Source: JAYODW01 sp038116745
Lineage (GTDB): Bacteria; Pseudomonadota; Gammaproteobacteria; Ga0077536
Direction: 5' to 3'
DNA: 64,000 nt
Assembly: GCA_038116745.1 (NCBI GenBank)
Contig: JAYODW010000004.1
Location: 62,001-126,000, forward strand
The translations under genes and the position numbers were made by a program. The notes beneath the pieces were generated by a model that searched no databases, was not told where the DNA came from, and worked only from the letters and a program-made list of their open reading frames with translations. The number at the start of each line of letters is the position of its first letter. Position 1 is the first letter of the stretch. This document shows positions 18,459-27,294 of this stretch, piece after piece.

Positions 18459-18923
18459 TCAGCCGATCGCTTCGCGGCAGCGCACCATGCCCAGGGTGTT
18501 CATGGTCATCACCGTCCGGTCGTCCTGATTTAGTACTTCCACCCGCGAGCGCAGGATCCCGCGGTCCGGTTTCGAGCGCGAGCGACGGGTTTCCACCACG
18601 GTCACGCGGGCGCGCAGGATATCTCCCGGACGTACCGGTATGAGCCAGCGGATCTCATCAACGCCCGGCGAGCCAAGGCCCGCCACGGACGAAACATAGT
18701 GATCCACCAGCATGCGCATGAGCATGGCGCAGGTGTGCCACCCGCTCGTAATCAAGCCCCCGAAAGGAGACTCGCGAGCAGCCTCGGCATCAATATGGAA
18801 GGGCTGCGGATCGTATCGGCCGGCAAATTCGACCAGCTCCCGTTCGGACACCACCGAGTGTCCAAACTCGTGGACTTCGCCCTCGACGTAGTCCTCGAAA
18901 TATCGATCCTGCGGAGGGCGCAC
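18459..18923 (-). CDS. MaoC-family hot-dog dehydratase
   Basis: A 154-residue MaoC-like protein. The FAGRYDPQPFHID motif carries the catalytic aspartate and histidine of R-specific enoyl-CoA hydratases, followed by FGGLITSGWHT. Such proteins hydrate enoyl-CoA thioesters in (R) configuration or dehydrate 3-hydroxyacyl thioesters. The start is GTG at 18923, only 13 bp after the citrate synthase stop, so it is probably read from the gltA transcript; the ribosome site is weak. This pairing with citrate synthase is not one I recognise. Confidence 0.85.
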   Translation of the reverse strand: MRPPQDRYFEDYVEGEVHEFGHSVVSERELVEFAGRYDPQPFHIDAEAARESPFGGLITSGWHTCAMLMRMLVDHYVSSVAGLGSPGVDEIRWLIPVRPGDILRARVTVVETRRSRSKPDRGILRSRVEVLNQDDRTVMTMNTLGMVRCREAIG

Positions 18924-18936
18924 CGTGTTGCTCGGC

Positions 18937-20247
18937 TCAGCGCTTGTCCATGGACACGTAGTCCCGGTGGGTATAGCCGGTATAGAGCTGCCGCGGCCGG
19001 CCGATACGCTGGCTCGGGTCCTCGATCATTTCATTCCACTGCGCGACCCAGCCGACCGTGCGCGCGAGCGCGAACAGCGCGGTGAACATCGTGGTGGGGA
19101 AGCCCATCGCCTTCAGCGTGATCCCGGAGTAGAAATCAATGTTCGGATAGAGCTTCTTCTCAATAAAGTATTCGTCAGAAAGCGCGATGCGCTCGAGCTC
19201 CATGGCCACGTCGAGAAGCGGATCATCCTTGATACCGAGCTCCGTCAAGACCTCGTGACAGGTTTTCTGCATCACTTTTGCGCGCGGGTCGTAGTTCTTG
19301 TAAACGCGATGTCCGAAGCCCATCAGGCGGAAGGGATCGTTCTTGTCCTTGGCCTTGTTGATGAATTCCGGAATGCGCTCCGGCGTTCCGATCTCCGACA
19401 GCATGTTCAGCGCGGCCTCGTTGGCACCGCCGTGGGCAGGCCCCCACAGACAGGCAATTCCTGCGGCAATGCACGCAAAGGGGTTTGCGCCAGAGGAGCT
19501 GGCCAGGCGCACCGTCGAAGTCGAGGCGTTCTGCTCGTGGTCAGCGTGCAGCGTGAAGATGCGGTCCAGCGCCCGGGACAGCACCGGATTCGGCTCATAT
19601 TTGCAGGTCGGCACCGAAAAACACATTTTCAGAAAGTTCGACGCGTACTCCAGATCGTTGTCCGGATAGACGAATGGCTGGCCTATCGAGTACTTGAAAG
19701 CCATCGCGGCAATCGTCGGCATTTTCGCGATCAGACGACGGCTCGCCACCATGCGCAGATAGGGGTCATTGATGTCGGTGGAGTCGTGATAGAAGGCAGA
19801 TAGCGCGCCGACCACGCCACACATGATCGCCATCGGGTGAGCATCACGGCGGAAGCCGGAGAAAAACCGATGCAGCTGCTCGTGCACCATAGTGTGGTTG
19901 GTAATGGCGAGTTCGAACTCCTCGTACTCTGATCTGTTCGGCAGCTCACCGTGAAGCAGCAGGTAGGCAACCTCGATGAAATCGGCCTGCTCGGCAAGCT
20001 GGTCAATCGGGTAGCCGCGATAGAGCAGTATTCCTTCGTCGCCATCGATATAGGTGATCTTCGACTGGCAGCTTGCCGTGGATGTGAACCCCGGGTCATA
20101 GGTGAAGTAGCCGGATGCGCCATAAAGCTTGGAGATATCAATCACGCTCGGGCCGACCGAACCTGCCTGCATCGGCAGGTCGAAACTACCAACCGGGCTG
20201 GTCAGCGTACTGGTGTTTGCATCGCTGTTGTCTTGTGCACTGCTCAT
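18937..20247 (-). CDS. gltA: Citrate synthase (type II)
   Basis: A 436-residue citrate synthase that condenses oxaloacetate with acetyl-CoA in the TCA cycle. The substrate-binding histidine region LHADHEQNAS and the catalytic GFGHRVYKNYDPRA (H313) are intact, and the length fits the hexameric Gram-negative form. The chosen start is ATG at 20247; GAGAGG lies 9 bases upstream, while a TTG two codons earlier is too close to that site. The 216-bp upstream gap (20248-20463) shows no gene and should hold the promoter. The MaoC gene follows closely. Confidence 0.97.
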   Translation of the reverse strand: MSSAQDNSDANTSTLTSPVGSFDLPMQAGSVGPSVIDISKLYGASGYFTYDPGFTSTASCQSKITYIDGDEGILLYRGYPIDQLAEQADFIEVAYLLLHGELPNRSEYEEFELAITNHTMVHEQLHRFFSGFRRDAHPMAIMCGVVGALSAFYHDSTDINDPYLRMVASRRLIAKMPTIAAMAFKYSIGQPFVYPDNDLEYASNFLKMCFSVPTCKYEPNPVLSRALDRIFTLHADHEQNASTSTVRLASSSGANPFACIAAGIACLWGPAHGGANEAALNMLSEIGTPERIPEFINKAKDKNDPFRLMGFGHRVYKNYDPRAKVMQKTCHEVLTELGIKDDPLLDVAMELERIALSDEYFIEKKLYPNIDFYSGITLKAMGFPTTMFTALFALARTVGWVAQWNEMIEDPSQRIGRPRQLYTGYTHRDYVSMDKR

Positions 20248-20463
20248 ATCCAAATGCCTCTCAAAGTTCTTCTACCGTCTATCCGGCTGCGCGCAGAAAG
20301 TTGACCAGCGCCGGTTGCGCCGGACTACTTCCAGATAGCGGGGGTTCTAGTCGGGCGACCCTGCGTCGCCGACCGTCGAATCTACACCAAATGACGTGCC
20401 CAACGGTAGCGCGTGACCGCGCAGCAGCGGGCCGTCAGCGGCCGGTTCACAGGGCCTGCAAAG

Positions 20464-21195
20464 TCAGTGCGTGCTCTGCACCAACAGCAGGCATCCCAGC
20501 GCGAGGATAAGCATGTGCAACAGGCGCGCGAACTGCTCACGCGCAATGCGCTCACCCAGCCAGCGACCACAGAAATTGCCCGCCACCAGACCGGGCAGAC
20601 CCCAGGCCAGGAGCTCAAAAACACGCGCAGTCCACAGTCCAGCCAGCGCATGGGCGCCGCAGACCATCAGCGCCGTCGGCAGAAAATAGCCTGAAATAGT
20701 CGCGCGGAACTGTGCCGGCGACCACTGCGCCAGAGCACCGTAAATCACAACCGGCGGTCCGTTGATGTTGTAGGCCCCGCCCAGCACACCGGCACACAGA
20801 CCGGCCAGGTAAACGGCCGGTCGCCAGGTCAGGCGCGGCAGCTGCGGGCTGAGCAGACTCCAGATTCCGAATAACACCAACACCACACCGAAGGCCGTCG
20901 TGATCCACACCCCAGGGATATACCGAATGGCGTAGATCCCCAGCGGGATCCCTGCCGTTGAGGCGACCAGCAGGCGACCCGCGGCGCGGAAGTCGATCTG
21001 CGACCACTCCCGCCGCAGCACAACCAGCACGGTCGCGAGTCCGGCCAGACCGACCAGCGGTGTCGCGGTTTCGAGCCCCACCAGCATCACCAGCAGCGGC
21101 ATCGCCACCAGCGCCGTGCCGAAGCCGACGCTCGCGTGAAGCGTGCTCGCTGCCACGAGCACCAGGAGGGTCAGCAGCGCCGCCTGTTCAGGCAT
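20464..21195 (-). CDS. TauE/SafE-family membrane exporter
   Basis: A 243-residue integral membrane protein with about eight hydrophobic helices and the TauE/SafE repeat pattern, including SVGFGTALVAMPLL near the start and GLCAGVLGGAYNINGPPVVIYG in the middle. The family exports sulfite, sulfoacetate or related small anions. The start is ATG at 21195 (MPEQAALL); a longer in-frame opening would overlap the YdbL gene and is arginine-rich and unlikely. It begins 35 bp after the YdbL-like gene on the same strand. A link with the sulfite-producing operon at 10-14 kb is possible but not shown. Confidence 0.88.
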   Translation of the reverse strand: MPEQAALLTLLVLVAASTLHASVGFGTALVAMPLLVMLVGLETATPLVGLAGLATVLVVLRREWSQIDFRAAGRLLVASTAGIPLGIYAIRYIPGVWITTAFGVVLVLFGIWSLLSPQLPRLTWRPAVYLAGLCAGVLGGAYNINGPPVVIYGALAQWSPAQFRATISGYFLPTALMVCGAHALAGLWTARVFELLAWGLPGLVAGNFCGRWLGERIAREQFARLLHMLILALGCLLLVQSTH

Positions 21196-21230
21196 CGGTG
21201 CCGGCGACGCAGCGCTGGAGCGGGTTTGAC

Positions 21231-21824
21231 CTAGCGCTGTTTCCAGGTACCGCCGGCGTCGCGGTAGTACCAGCCGCGGTCCGCTTTCGCGATCCAGCGC
21301 TCTGCAAACACGCTGCGGATCTGGTCGACCCACTCCGGGTGACCATTGATGCGCGCAATCTCGCGATAAAGCGCTTCCCAGTCGGTGTTCTGCTCGCTTA
21401 TCAGCTGTCGCACCGCGTTGCGCTGGGCCAGCGGCACGGCGTTGCGATCACGGATTTCAAGCAGCCCAGCACTCGTCAGACCGACCGCGCCGCCATCCAG
21501 AAAGGGCTTGATCTGCGGGAAGCGGTTTTTAAGGGACTGTTCAAGGGCACGTGAGGCCGGCGACTGCGCATCGAAATCCGCCTGCTGCGCCGCGGCCGCC
21601 GGGATCAGCAGATCCAGCAGTCGCAGACCAAGCGGCGTTGTAGGTACCAGCATAAGCCCGGGTGCGACAGACGCGGCTTCGTCAGCGCCCTGCGCACCGC
21701 GGACTTCATCAATGATGCGATCGGCCGCCTGCTGCGCGGCAGCCTCAGGGAAATAAATGTTGATCGTCACGCAGCCGACCAAAAACACGATGAGGCCGAA
21801 CAGACCGGTGTAGATGGATTTCAT
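21231..21824 (-). CDS. ydbL: YdbL-like DUF1318 lipoprotein
   Basis: A 197-residue YdbL/DUF1318 protein, an envelope partner of YdbH and YnbE in gammaproteobacteria, where the three are implicated in lipid transport between membranes. A short signal peptide ends in FLVGC, a lipobox-like site, so it may be lipid-anchored. The diagnostic C-terminal part includes GLLEIRDRNAVPLAQRNAVRQLI. The chosen start is ATG at 21824, which has GGAGGAC upstream, rather than the longer frame to 21890. Unusually, ydbH and ynbE are not adjacent; a YdbH-like gene lies about 11 kb away at 32724-34769 and no YnbE-like gene is seen. Confidence 0.85.
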   Translation of the reverse strand: MKSIYTGLFGLIVFLVGCVTINIYFPEAAAQQAADRIIDEVRGAQGADEAASVAPGLMLVPTTPLGLRLLDLLIPAAAAQQADFDAQSPASRALEQSLKNRFPQIKPFLDGGAVGLTSAGLLEIRDRNAVPLAQRNAVRQLISEQNTDWEALYREIARINGHPEWVDQIRSVFAERWIAKADRGWYYRDAGGTWKQR

Positions 21825-22021
21825 CAAATGCCCGTCCTCCGCAATGGCTGATAAGGCGCGCCGGGTAACGACGCTCGAGTGCATTGCCATAGTGTACCCT
21901 CTGCCTCCGTCATCCCTCGCAGCAGCAGAGCACCTCTGGCGTTGTCGAACACCCGCACCATCCCACTTCCTGCCGGCGACCTGCGACGGCTGCTGCCCGC
22001 TGCGCTGTTACAACGACACCC

Positions 22022-23278
22022 ATGAGCGCGTCTGCAAAGGGCAGTCCGCTGTTCTACGGCTGGTTCGTCGTCGGCGCGGCGTTCGCTGTGCTTTTTCTCG
22101 CCTACGGGATCCAGTTCAGCTATGGCGTCTTCGTCACCGGTATGGCGGCAGAGCTCGGCTGGAGCCGCGCTGAGACGGCGCTCCCTTATTCGATCTACGT
22201 CTTTATCTACAGCGCACTCAGCGCCGCCACCGGGCGCGCGACCGACCGCTTCGGCCCCCGTCAGGTGATCATGCTTGGCTCCGTGCTGCTGGGACTCGGC
22301 TGGGGTGCCAGCGCCTGGGTACAGCAGCCCTGGCACCTGAGCCTGACTATGGGGTGCATCGCCGCTCTCGGCATGAGCGTGGCCTGGGTACCCTGCAACG
22401 CGACCGTTGCGCGCTGGTTCACCCGCCGCCGCGGCACCGCGGTGTCGATTGCGTCGAGCGGAGCAAGCCTGGGCAACCTCGTCGTGCCACCCGCGGCCGG
22501 ACTGTTGATGCTGCACTGGGGCTGGCGCACAGCACTGCTGGTCGTAGCCCTCACCAGCGCTGTGACCATGCTGCTGGCTGCCCGATTCATGGTGCGCGAT
22601 CCGGAAAGCATGGGACTGCACCCGGACGGTGACAGCGCAGAGAACGCCGCTGCCGCGCCAGCGGTGGGTAAGCTGCCGCCGCTCACAACGCTCTATCGCG
22701 GTCCGCCTTTCGTTCTGCTCGTGATCGTCTACTTCACCACCTGGCTGGTGGTATTCGTGCCCTTCGTCCACATCGTCGCCTTCGGCGAAGATCGTGGCCT
22801 GGGCACCGGTCTGGCTTCGTCTCTGCTCAGTGCCATCGGTTTCGGCGGGGTACTGGGCCGCTTATCCGCCGGCGTCGTCTCTGATCGTATCGGTCGCTTC
22901 CCGGCGCTCTACATCACGCTGGCGCTGCAGGTACTTGCGTTCGGCACTTTGCCCTACGCCTATGACCTGGCCGTGCTGTGGGCGGCGGCATTCGCCTTCG
23001 GCCTGTCCTACGGCGGCGGGGTGGCGTTGCTGCCAGCGCTGTGCGGCGACCTGTTCGGTCGCACCCGGGTAGCCAGCGTCGTCGGGGTTATCTTCGCGGT
23101 TGCCGGCGCGCCGGCTGCGCTCGGACCTTATTTCGCTGGCTGGCTGTACGACACGACCGGCAACTACGACAGCGCGTTCCTAATCGCCGCGACGCTGAAC
23201 CTGCTCGCGCTGGGGCTCAGCTTTGTACTCGCGACACGTCGGGGCGTGCGCCTTGCCCTGCGCCCCGAACAGCATTGA
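22022..23278 (+). CDS. MFS transporter (monocarboxylate/oxalate-formate-like)
   Basis: A 418-residue major facilitator with about 12 membrane helices. The DRFGPRQVI loop after helix 2 and WFTRRRGTAVSIASSG after helix 4 match MFS subfamilies that carry monocarboxylates and related acids. The second half includes GRLSAGVVSDRIGRFP, the duplicated loop motif. Substrate is not predictable. It is divergent from ydbL, with 197 bp between the starts, and convergent with the SRPBCC gene. Confidence 0.9.
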   Translation: MSASAKGSPLFYGWFVVGAAFAVLFLAYGIQFSYGVFVTGMAAELGWSRAETALPYSIYVFIYSALSAATGRATDRFGPRQVIMLGSVLLGLGWGASAWVQQPWHLSLTMGCIAALGMSVAWVPCNATVARWFTRRRGTAVSIASSGASLGNLVVPPAAGLLMLHWGWRTALLVVALTSAVTMLLAARFMVRDPESMGLHPDGDSAENAAAAPAVGKLPPLTTLYRGPPFVLLVIVYFTTWLVVFVPFVHIVAFGEDRGLGTGLASSLLSAIGFGGVLGRLSAGVVSDRIGRFPALYITLALQVLAFGTLPYAYDLAVLWAAAFAFGLSYGGGVALLPALCGDLFGRTRVASVVGVIFAVAGAPAALGPYFAGWLYDTTGNYDSAFLIAATLNLLALGLSFVLATRRGVRLALRPEQH

Positions 23279-23290
23279 GGACAGCCAACG

Positions 23291-23710
23291 CTACAGCCCG
23301 AGCTTGGAGCGCGCCCGCGCTATGCCGCCGCGGTATACACCCTCTATCAGCTTGATGACATCAGCCTCCGGCGCGCCGTGCGCTTCGAAGCTGCTTGACC
23401 AGTCGACCCGGGTGCCGCCGGCGCCATCGTCACTGACCCTGACCGTTGACAGGTAATTCTTCACCGGCAACGGGCACTCGTTGATGATGGCGTAGCTGAA
23501 TGTGCGCGCGGCATCGTCACAGCTCTCCAGCCGCTCGACGATTTCCCCACCTCCGACCAGCGCGATGGTGCGCACCGCGCCGACTCCATCGCCTTCAACG
23601 GCGCAGCTGGCGATCATCTCGTTCGGTTCAACGCCTCCGAAATCGCTCATTACGCGCCAGACGTCGGCGGCTGAAGCAGCGACGGTTTCGGTTACGTGGG
23701 CTGTGCTCAT
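23291..23710 (-). CDS. SRPBCC (START/Bet v1-like) ligand-binding protein
   Basis: A 139-residue SRPBCC-fold protein, reading as a beta-alpha2-beta6-alpha barrel with a typical opening (VTETVAASAADVWRVMSDFGG) and a C-terminal helix. Members bind hydrophobic ligands or act as cyclases and dehydratases. No catalytic residues can be named. It is divergent from the PQQ dehydrogenase gene, sharing a 409-bp gap, which hints at a functional link without proving one. Confidence 0.82.
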   Translation of the reverse strand: MSTAHVTETVAASAADVWRVMSDFGGVEPNEMIASCAVEGDGVGAVRTIALVGGGEIVERLESCDDAARTFSYAIINECPLPVKNYLSTVRVSDDGAGGTRVDWSSSFEAHGAPEADVIKLIEGVYRGGIARARSKLGL

Positions 23711-24119
23711 GTCTTTCTCCTCGGGTTACTGACCATCTACAGATCGAACGATCGTTCACGGCTGCGCACCAAAGCCGCGCGGCCTGTATATCGAGCCGAC
23801 TCTGGCTGTGAACGGTTCCTGTGAACCACGCATCTGCTGCCCGCGCGGCAGGCCCTGACGTCGCTCTCTCAGCGCTGCGTCCAATTCTAAAGGCTTCGTC
23901 GGATCCGCCGCAGCGGCCTCGATAGAAAAAGGCAAAAGCGTGGCACAGCGCTTGGGCGCAGGCCGCAGAAGTCCATGCGACGCGACGCGCAGACGAGCCT
24001 GACCACTCTGGCCGTGGCGAGGACAAACCGTGATCCGATGGTCGCAATATCATTTCCATGCTCTGGGCGATCTGCTATACGAAATCCGCTTACCGCAGGT
24101 TCGAGGGGAGGTACCACCG
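23711..24119. other. Intergenic region before the PQQ dehydrogenase gene
   Basis: About 400 bp between divergent genes without a convincing coding region; open frames here have poor ribosome sites and no family resemblance. A weak sigma-70-like pair, TTTCCA at 24053 and TATACG at 24075 with a 16-bp spacer, precedes the dehydrogenase gene. A GGGGAGG ribosome site lies just before its ATG. Promoters for both neighbours should be here. Confidence 0.4.
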
Positions 24120-25988
24120 ATGCGCAATTTCCACACAGCGGTCTGCTTGCAGACTCTCGTTGTTACCTTCGCATGGAGCGCAGCGCTGCTTGCTGCCGGA
24201 CCTGCCGACACCAACTGGCCCACCTACAACAACACAACCGATGGTCAGCGCTATTCCACGCTGGACCAGATCACTTCAGCCAACGTCAGCAGCCTGACGG
24301 AAGTATGCCGCCTCAAGATCGACACATCCGGGACGTTCCAGCCCGGAATCATCGCCCTCGACGGCACGCTCTATCTGACCAACGCCCACGACACGCTTGC
24401 GGTCGACGCGACCAGCTGCGCGCAGCGCTGGCGGCATACCTATCACCCCGAACAGCACGAGGTTTTCCAGATCAATCGCGGCGTCGCCTACGCCAACGGC
24501 AGGCTCTTCCGCGGCACGCCGGACGCACGCCTGCTCGCACTCGACTCCGGCAGCGGAGAGCTGGTCTGGCAGCAGCAGGTGGGGGATCCCAAGCAGGGCG
24601 AGTTTTTCAGCAGCGTGCCGATCGTCTGGCAAGGCCAGCTCATTACCGGTGCTGCCGGCAGCGACTGGGGGATCCGCGGTCGTGTGATGGCTTTCGATCT
24701 GGATGACGGACGCGAACTCTGGCGCTTCTGGACTATCCCCCGCGGCAAGGAAACCGGCGCCGATACCTGGGAAAACGCCGGCACGGCGCGCTACGGCGGT
24801 GGCGGCAGCTGGAGCACCTACACCGTCGACATGGCTTCCGGCGAGGTCTTCGTTCCCGTCGGCAACCCTGCGCCGGACTTCATGCCCGGCCATCGTCCCG
24901 GCGAAAACCTGTTCACCAACAGTGTGGTGGTGCTGAATGCACGGACCGGTGCGCTCAACTGGTGGCACCAGATGGCGCCAAACGATGGCCTCGACCTCGA
25001 TATCGCATCGGCACCGATGCTTTACTGGAACAGCAAAGGCGAACCGATGATGGCGGCCGCGAGCAAGGACGGTCACGTCTACGGCGTGAATCGGGAGAGC
25101 CATGCTCGCGTTTACATGACCCCCGTGACAACGATCGCCAAGCCCGAGGGCGATCCTGACGCCGAAGGCGTGCGTTCCTGCCCGGGCGCACTCGGCGGCG
25201 TCGAATGGAACGGACCTGCCTGGGATGCGACAAACAAACAGGTGATAGTCGGTTCGGTGGACTGGTGCTCAATCATCAAATCCGCCGAGGTCAAATACGA
25301 GCCGGGCCAGTTCCTGTTCGGCGGCAGCTACTCGTTTGAGGACGAGCGCTCCGGCTGGGTCCATGCGCTCGATCCCGACGATGGCAGCGTGCGCTGGTCG
25401 TATCACGCTGACGGCCCAGTCGTTGCGGGTGTTACCCCGACTGCAGGCGGCGTGACGTTGACGGGCGACATGACGGGCAATCTCATCGCGCTCGACTCTG
25501 CCACCGGAGCGGTGCTGCTGAAACACCAGACCGGAGGCGCCCTGGCCGGTGGGGTGATTACCTACGCCAGCGGCGGCCGGCAGTACGTCGCCATCGCGTC
25601 GGGCAATGTGTCCTCGCGCCTGTCATTCGGCGAGAACGGTCAGCCCACGCTGATCGTCTATGCGCTGCCGACCGGAAACGAAACAGCGCGCAGCGCGAAG
25701 GCGCCGGTTGCAGCAGTTACCGACGACCTCGATCCAAAATCGATGAGCGCCGCCAACGCTGATGTGTCCAACGGGAAAAAGATCTACGCCAAGAACTGTG
25801 CGGCCTGTCACGGCGCCCATGGCGAGGGTGCCGTCGGACCCCGGCTCCAGGATCTGAACGCCCGCCGCGATTTCACCGCAATCGTGACCTGGATCGTTGA
25901 GCCGTCCGCGAAGATGCCACGACTCTATCCTTCGGCGCTGGATGCGCAATCGGTGGCGGATGTCGCCGCCTTCGTGCACGGCATGTAA
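24120..25988 (+). CDS. PQQ-dependent alcohol dehydrogenase with C-terminal cytochrome c (quinohemoprotein)
   Basis: A 622-residue periplasmic quinohemoprotein. A signal peptide ends near residue 26, an eight-bladed PQQ propeller follows, and a C-terminal c-type heme domain has C560-A-A-C563-H564. Catalysis should oxidise an alcohol or aldehyde and pass electrons to the respiratory chain. The catalytic region reads D292-L293-D294: the second aspartate is the position that marks lanthanide-dependent enzymes (XoxF, PedH), whereas calcium enzymes have Ala, Ser or Thr. N249 in GNPAPD fits a metal ligand, and the usual Glu ligand appears to be D182. No adjacent Cys-Cys pair occurs anywhere in the protein. 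No PQQ synthesis gene is in the window. It is a divergent member, so the alignment needs checking. Confidence 0.9.
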   Translation: MRNFHTAVCLQTLVVTFAWSAALLAAGPADTNWPTYNNTTDGQRYSTLDQITSANVSSLTEVCRLKIDTSGTFQPGIIALDGTLYLTNAHDTLAVDATSCAQRWRHTYHPEQHEVFQINRGVAYANGRLFRGTPDARLLALDSGSGELVWQQQVGDPKQGEFFSSVPIVWQGQLITGAAGSDWGIRGRVMAFDLDDGRELWRFWTIPRGKETGADTWENAGTARYGGGGSWSTYTVDMASGEVFVPVGNPAPDFMPGHRPGENLFTNSVVVLNARTGALNWWHQMAPNDGLDLDIASAPMLYWNSKGEPMMAAASKDGHVYGVNRESHARVYMTPVTTIAKPEGDPDAEGVRSCPGALGGVEWNGPAWDATNKQVIVGSVDWCSIIKSAEVKYEPGQFLFGGSYSFEDERSGWVHALDPDDGSVRWSYHADGPVVAGVTPTAGGVTLTGDMTGNLIALDSATGAVLLKHQTGGALAGGVITYASGGRQYVAIASGNVSSRLSFGENGQPTLIVYALPTGNETARSAKAPVAAVTDDLDPKSMSAANADVSNGKKIYAKNCAACHGAHGEGAVGPRLQDLNARRDFTAIVTWIVEPSAKMPRLYPSALDAQSVADVAAFVHGM

Positions 25989-26071
25989 CAGGTGAGGACA
26001 CAAGACCTTCCAGAACCTGTGTTCTGCGCTTTCCATTCCCAGTCCGCCCGATAAGACCCGAGGAGACAGCT

Positions 26072-27148
26072 ATGAAATTCAGCATCATGCTAGCCACGAA
26101 AATCGACGATTGGGAGATCTATCCCGAGATCGAAGCAGCGGGCTACGACGCCGCCTGGGTACCCGATTCCCAGATGCTGTGGTCGGATTGCTACGCCACG
26201 CTGGCACTCGCCGCCCATCACACCTCGCGCCTAGAGATTGGCACCGGCGTCGCGATCCCCGGAACACGCATCGCGCCCGTCACCGCGCACTCGATCGCAT
26301 CGATCAATCGGCTGGCGCCCGGTCGCACCTTCCTTGGTATCGGCACTGGTCACACTGCTATGCGGGTCATGGGCATGCAGCCAATGAAGGTCGCGGCGTT
26401 TCGCGAATATCTGCGCGTTGTCCGCGCGCTGCTCGACGGCGAAGAAGTGACGTTTACGCGGGGCGGCGTCTCGCGCCAGATCCGCTTCCTGCATGAGGAG
26501 CTGGGCTTCCGCAATGTCGAGGACCGCATCCCCATCTATGTGGCGGCCAACGGGCCGAAGGCGCTGCAAGCCGCCGGCGCCTACGCAGACGGCCTGGTCG
26601 CGATTTTCAACGAAGATCCCGATGCGCTCAATTTCCACCTGGGTCTGGTCAAAGAAGGCGCAGCGGCGGTCGACCGAACCTTACCGGACCCTTTCAGGCT
26701 TTCCACCGTGACCACGGCCGTAGTCATGCGCGCCGGGGAGACACTGCGCTCTGACCGTGTGATTGACGCCTGCGGCTCGCAGGTGATGTGCACCATCCAT
26801 TTCGTTTACGAGATCGTCAAATACACGGGAAACGAGGCGATGATCCCTGAGTTCCTGCAGGACATCTGGGAACCTTACTGCGCCCACGTCGACGCGATGG
26901 AAACACCGCCTGAGAAACGCTATCTCCAGATCCACGACGGCCACTGCACGTACTATGTGCCGGAGGAACGCCGCTTCATCACGCCCGCAGCAATCGAGGG
27001 CGTCTGCCTGGTCGGCAGCGCACGGGAGATTGCCGAGCAGGTACACACGTCCGAAGCGGCGGGACTCAGCGAGGTCATTCTTTTGCCGCCCATGGCCGCT
27101 CTGCGCGACGTTGTGCGCGACTTCAAAGAGGTTATAGACGTTTACTGA
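26072..27148 (+). CDS. Luciferase-like (LLM) F420/flavin-dependent oxidoreductase
   Basis: A 358-residue luciferase-like TIM-barrel enzyme. The N-terminus reads MKFSIMLATK, the middle TRIAPVTAHSIASIN and GRTFLGIGTGHTAMRVMG, which fit F420-dependent tetrahydromethanopterin-reductase-like members and LLM monooxygenases. The start has GAGGAGA upstream. It follows the PQQ dehydrogenase by 83 bp on the same strand and may be cotranscribed. The substrate and cofactor are not determinable. It is one of three coding LLM paralogues in the window, along with a decayed copy. Confidence 0.88.
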   Translation: MKFSIMLATKIDDWEIYPEIEAAGYDAAWVPDSQMLWSDCYATLALAAHHTSRLEIGTGVAIPGTRIAPVTAHSIASINRLAPGRTFLGIGTGHTAMRVMGMQPMKVAAFREYLRVVRALLDGEEVTFTRGGVSRQIRFLHEELGFRNVEDRIPIYVAANGPKALQAAGAYADGLVAIFNEDPDALNFHLGLVKEGAAAVDRTLPDPFRLSTVTTAVVMRAGETLRSDRVIDACGSQVMCTIHFVYEIVKYTGNEAMIPEFLQDIWEPYCAHVDAMETPPEKRYLQIHDGHCTYYVPEERRFITPAAIEGVCLVGSAREIAEQVHTSEAAGLSEVILLPPMAALRDVVRDFKEVIDVY

Positions 27149-27158
27149 TGCAGCCGTC

Positions 27159-27200
27159 AGAGCGTCGGGCGAGCACCAGCCAGCTCTCGGCCGACGCTCT
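27159..27200. terminator. Long inverted repeat between convergent genes
   Basis: A perfect 10-bp inverted repeat (27159-27168 with 27191-27200) with a 22-nt loop that has a further short pairing. It lies just after the luciferase-like gene and before the convergent tpsA remnant. There is no T-tract; a bidirectional terminator is the simplest reading. Confidence 0.4.
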
Positions 27201-27294
27201 CGCTATCACAGTGGCCGCAGGAGCATCGGACATTACCGTGCGTGACCGGAGCGCGCTTACCGCTTGGCTCCAAGCGTCGCCGTTGCGGGTTTTC

